NCBI GenBank assembly: GCA_024699575.1
Contig: JAILPF010000579.1
Coordinates: 1 to 7,479 of the forward strand
Reading direction: 5' to 3'
DNA: 7,479 nt
Source: Acetatifactor sp.
Lineage (GTDB): Bacteria; Bacillota; Clostridia; Lachnospirales; Lachnospiraceae
The notes under the pieces were generated by a model. That model ran no database searches. It was not told the DNA's origin and saw nothing but the letters and a program-made list of their open reading frames with translations. Positions 7,077-7,479 of this stretch are shown in pieces. A program made the translations under genes and the position numbers. How positions within the stretch are numbered: the stretch's first letter is position 1; each line of letters opens with the position of its first letter.

Positions 7077-7479
7077 TTACACCTCCTTATTCGCGTTGAA
7101 GATATCTTTTAACATTGCCATCCTGGGATCCGGAACAAATGTATCGCATCCGCATTCCCCATCGTTAAGATTCTGACCACAGACCGGGCAAACACCCTTA
7201 CAGTCTTCTTTACACAGAATCTTAAGAGGCCAGTTTGTCAAAATCTCATGATACATAAAAGTCTCTACATTGAGTTGATACCCTTCCATTATGTCAGAGC
7301 ACTCATCCTCATCCTCATCTGTAGCTACATACTCAGGAGATGTGACTTTTCTGTCAAAATCAAACTCCATAACAGTAGGTACTGATGCAAGGCATCGATC
7401 ACACACTGTATCAAATGTAAGCTTCAGGTGACCCGTCACCCGAGCTGCATTTTCTCCAGCATTTACACATGTAATCTGC
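7077..7479 (-). CDS. DUF177 / YceD family protein, 5' end missing (window edge)
   Basis: The frame is open to the window edge, giving 133 visible residues that start QITCVNAGENAARVTGHLKL. The GTG at 7439 is an internal valine codon, not the start, because the upstream residues continue the family pattern. Domain marks are a CDRC pair after the beta-rich FDTV segment, a conserved hydrophobic helix (VETFMYHEILTNWPLKILC), and a C-terminal cysteine cluster: CKEDCKGVCPVCG, then NLNDGECGCD. DUF177 proteins lie next to rpmF in most bacteria; the plant and E. coli members have been linked to 23S rRNA accumulation and ribosome assembly. The cysteine cluster is often kept in Firmicutes members and suggests metal binding, which is inference. 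Its last three sense codons carry the rpmF ribosome binding site, so the two genes are transcribed and probably translated together. Confidence 0.9.
   Translation of the reverse strand, partial: QITCVNAGENAARVTGHLKLTFDTVCDRCLASVPTVMEFDFDRKVTSPEYVATDEDEDECSDIMEGYQLNVETFMYHEILTNWPLKILCKEDCKGVCPVCGQNLNDGECGCDTFVPDPRMAMLKDIFNANKEV
7080..7088 (-). promoter_or_regulatory. Ribosome binding site of rpmF inside the DUF177 gene end
   Basis: AAGGAGGTG on the minus strand encodes the last residues (K-E-V) of the DUF177 protein and is the strongest Shine-Dalgarno match in the window. With the TAA stop directly after it and the rpmF ATG two bases further, ribosomes ending one gene can start the next. Confidence 0.85.

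Noticed and set aside
7437..7439. GTG at 7439 as the start of the DUF177 gene
   Set aside because: The frame is open upstream to the window edge and the upstream residues fit the family, so the gene is cut by the window and this codon is internal valine.
1..7479. Mobile element, CRISPR array, tRNA or rRNA gene, or a new multi-gene system
   Set aside because: No direct repeat arrays, terminal inverted repeats, transposase or integrase genes, or RNA gene landmarks were seen. Genes fill nearly all of the window and all belong to known core families.

Overview
The window reads entirely on the minus strand and looks like a core chromosomal housekeeping locus of a low-to-moderate GC Gram-positive anaerobe of the class Clostridia. 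Lachnospiraceae is the most likely family. This rests on the gene order (DUF177/YceD, rpmF, plsX, acpP, rnc, smc, ftsY), the form of ribosomal protein L32 that starts MSICPKNKSSKG and carries four zinc-type cysteines, the strong AGGAGG-like ribosome binding sites, and the short FtsY without a long acidic leader. The family assignment is from memory of protein style, not from a search.

In transcription order, from high to low coordinates, there are three blocks. (1) The 3' part of a DUF177/YceD gene (cut by the window edge) and rpmF are tightly coupled and end at a strong intrinsic terminator at 6844-6871. (2) After a 186-base gap with a good sigma-A-type promoter and several inverted repeats come plsX and acpP, which end at a second strong terminator at 5390-5429. 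(3) rnc, smc and ftsY follow, then the first 42 codons of a gene resembling threonine ammonia-lyase (ilvA), which leaves the window at base 1. rnc and smc overlap by 20 bases, smc and ftsY are 23 bases apart, and the ilvA-like gene starts one base after the ftsY stop.

Functionally, block 1 is ribosome assembly. Block 2 feeds fatty acids into phospholipid synthesis: PlsX makes acyl-phosphate from acyl-ACP, and AcpP is the acyl carrier. Block 3 joins double-stranded RNA processing (RNase III), chromosome organisation (SMC) and membrane protein targeting (FtsY), an arrangement known from Bacillus subtilis, here followed by an amino-acid metabolism gene. All complete genes look intact, with their catalytic motifs present.

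I see no mobile element, CRISPR array, tRNA, rRNA, defence system or undescribed multi-gene system. The points most worth a second look are regulatory: the inverted repeats over the plsX promoter, the terminator between acpP and rnc with no clear promoter after it, and the coupling of ilvA to ftsY. The only non-coding gaps above 70 bases are 6709-6894 (terminator plus promoter) and 5364-5442 (terminator plus ribosome binding site).
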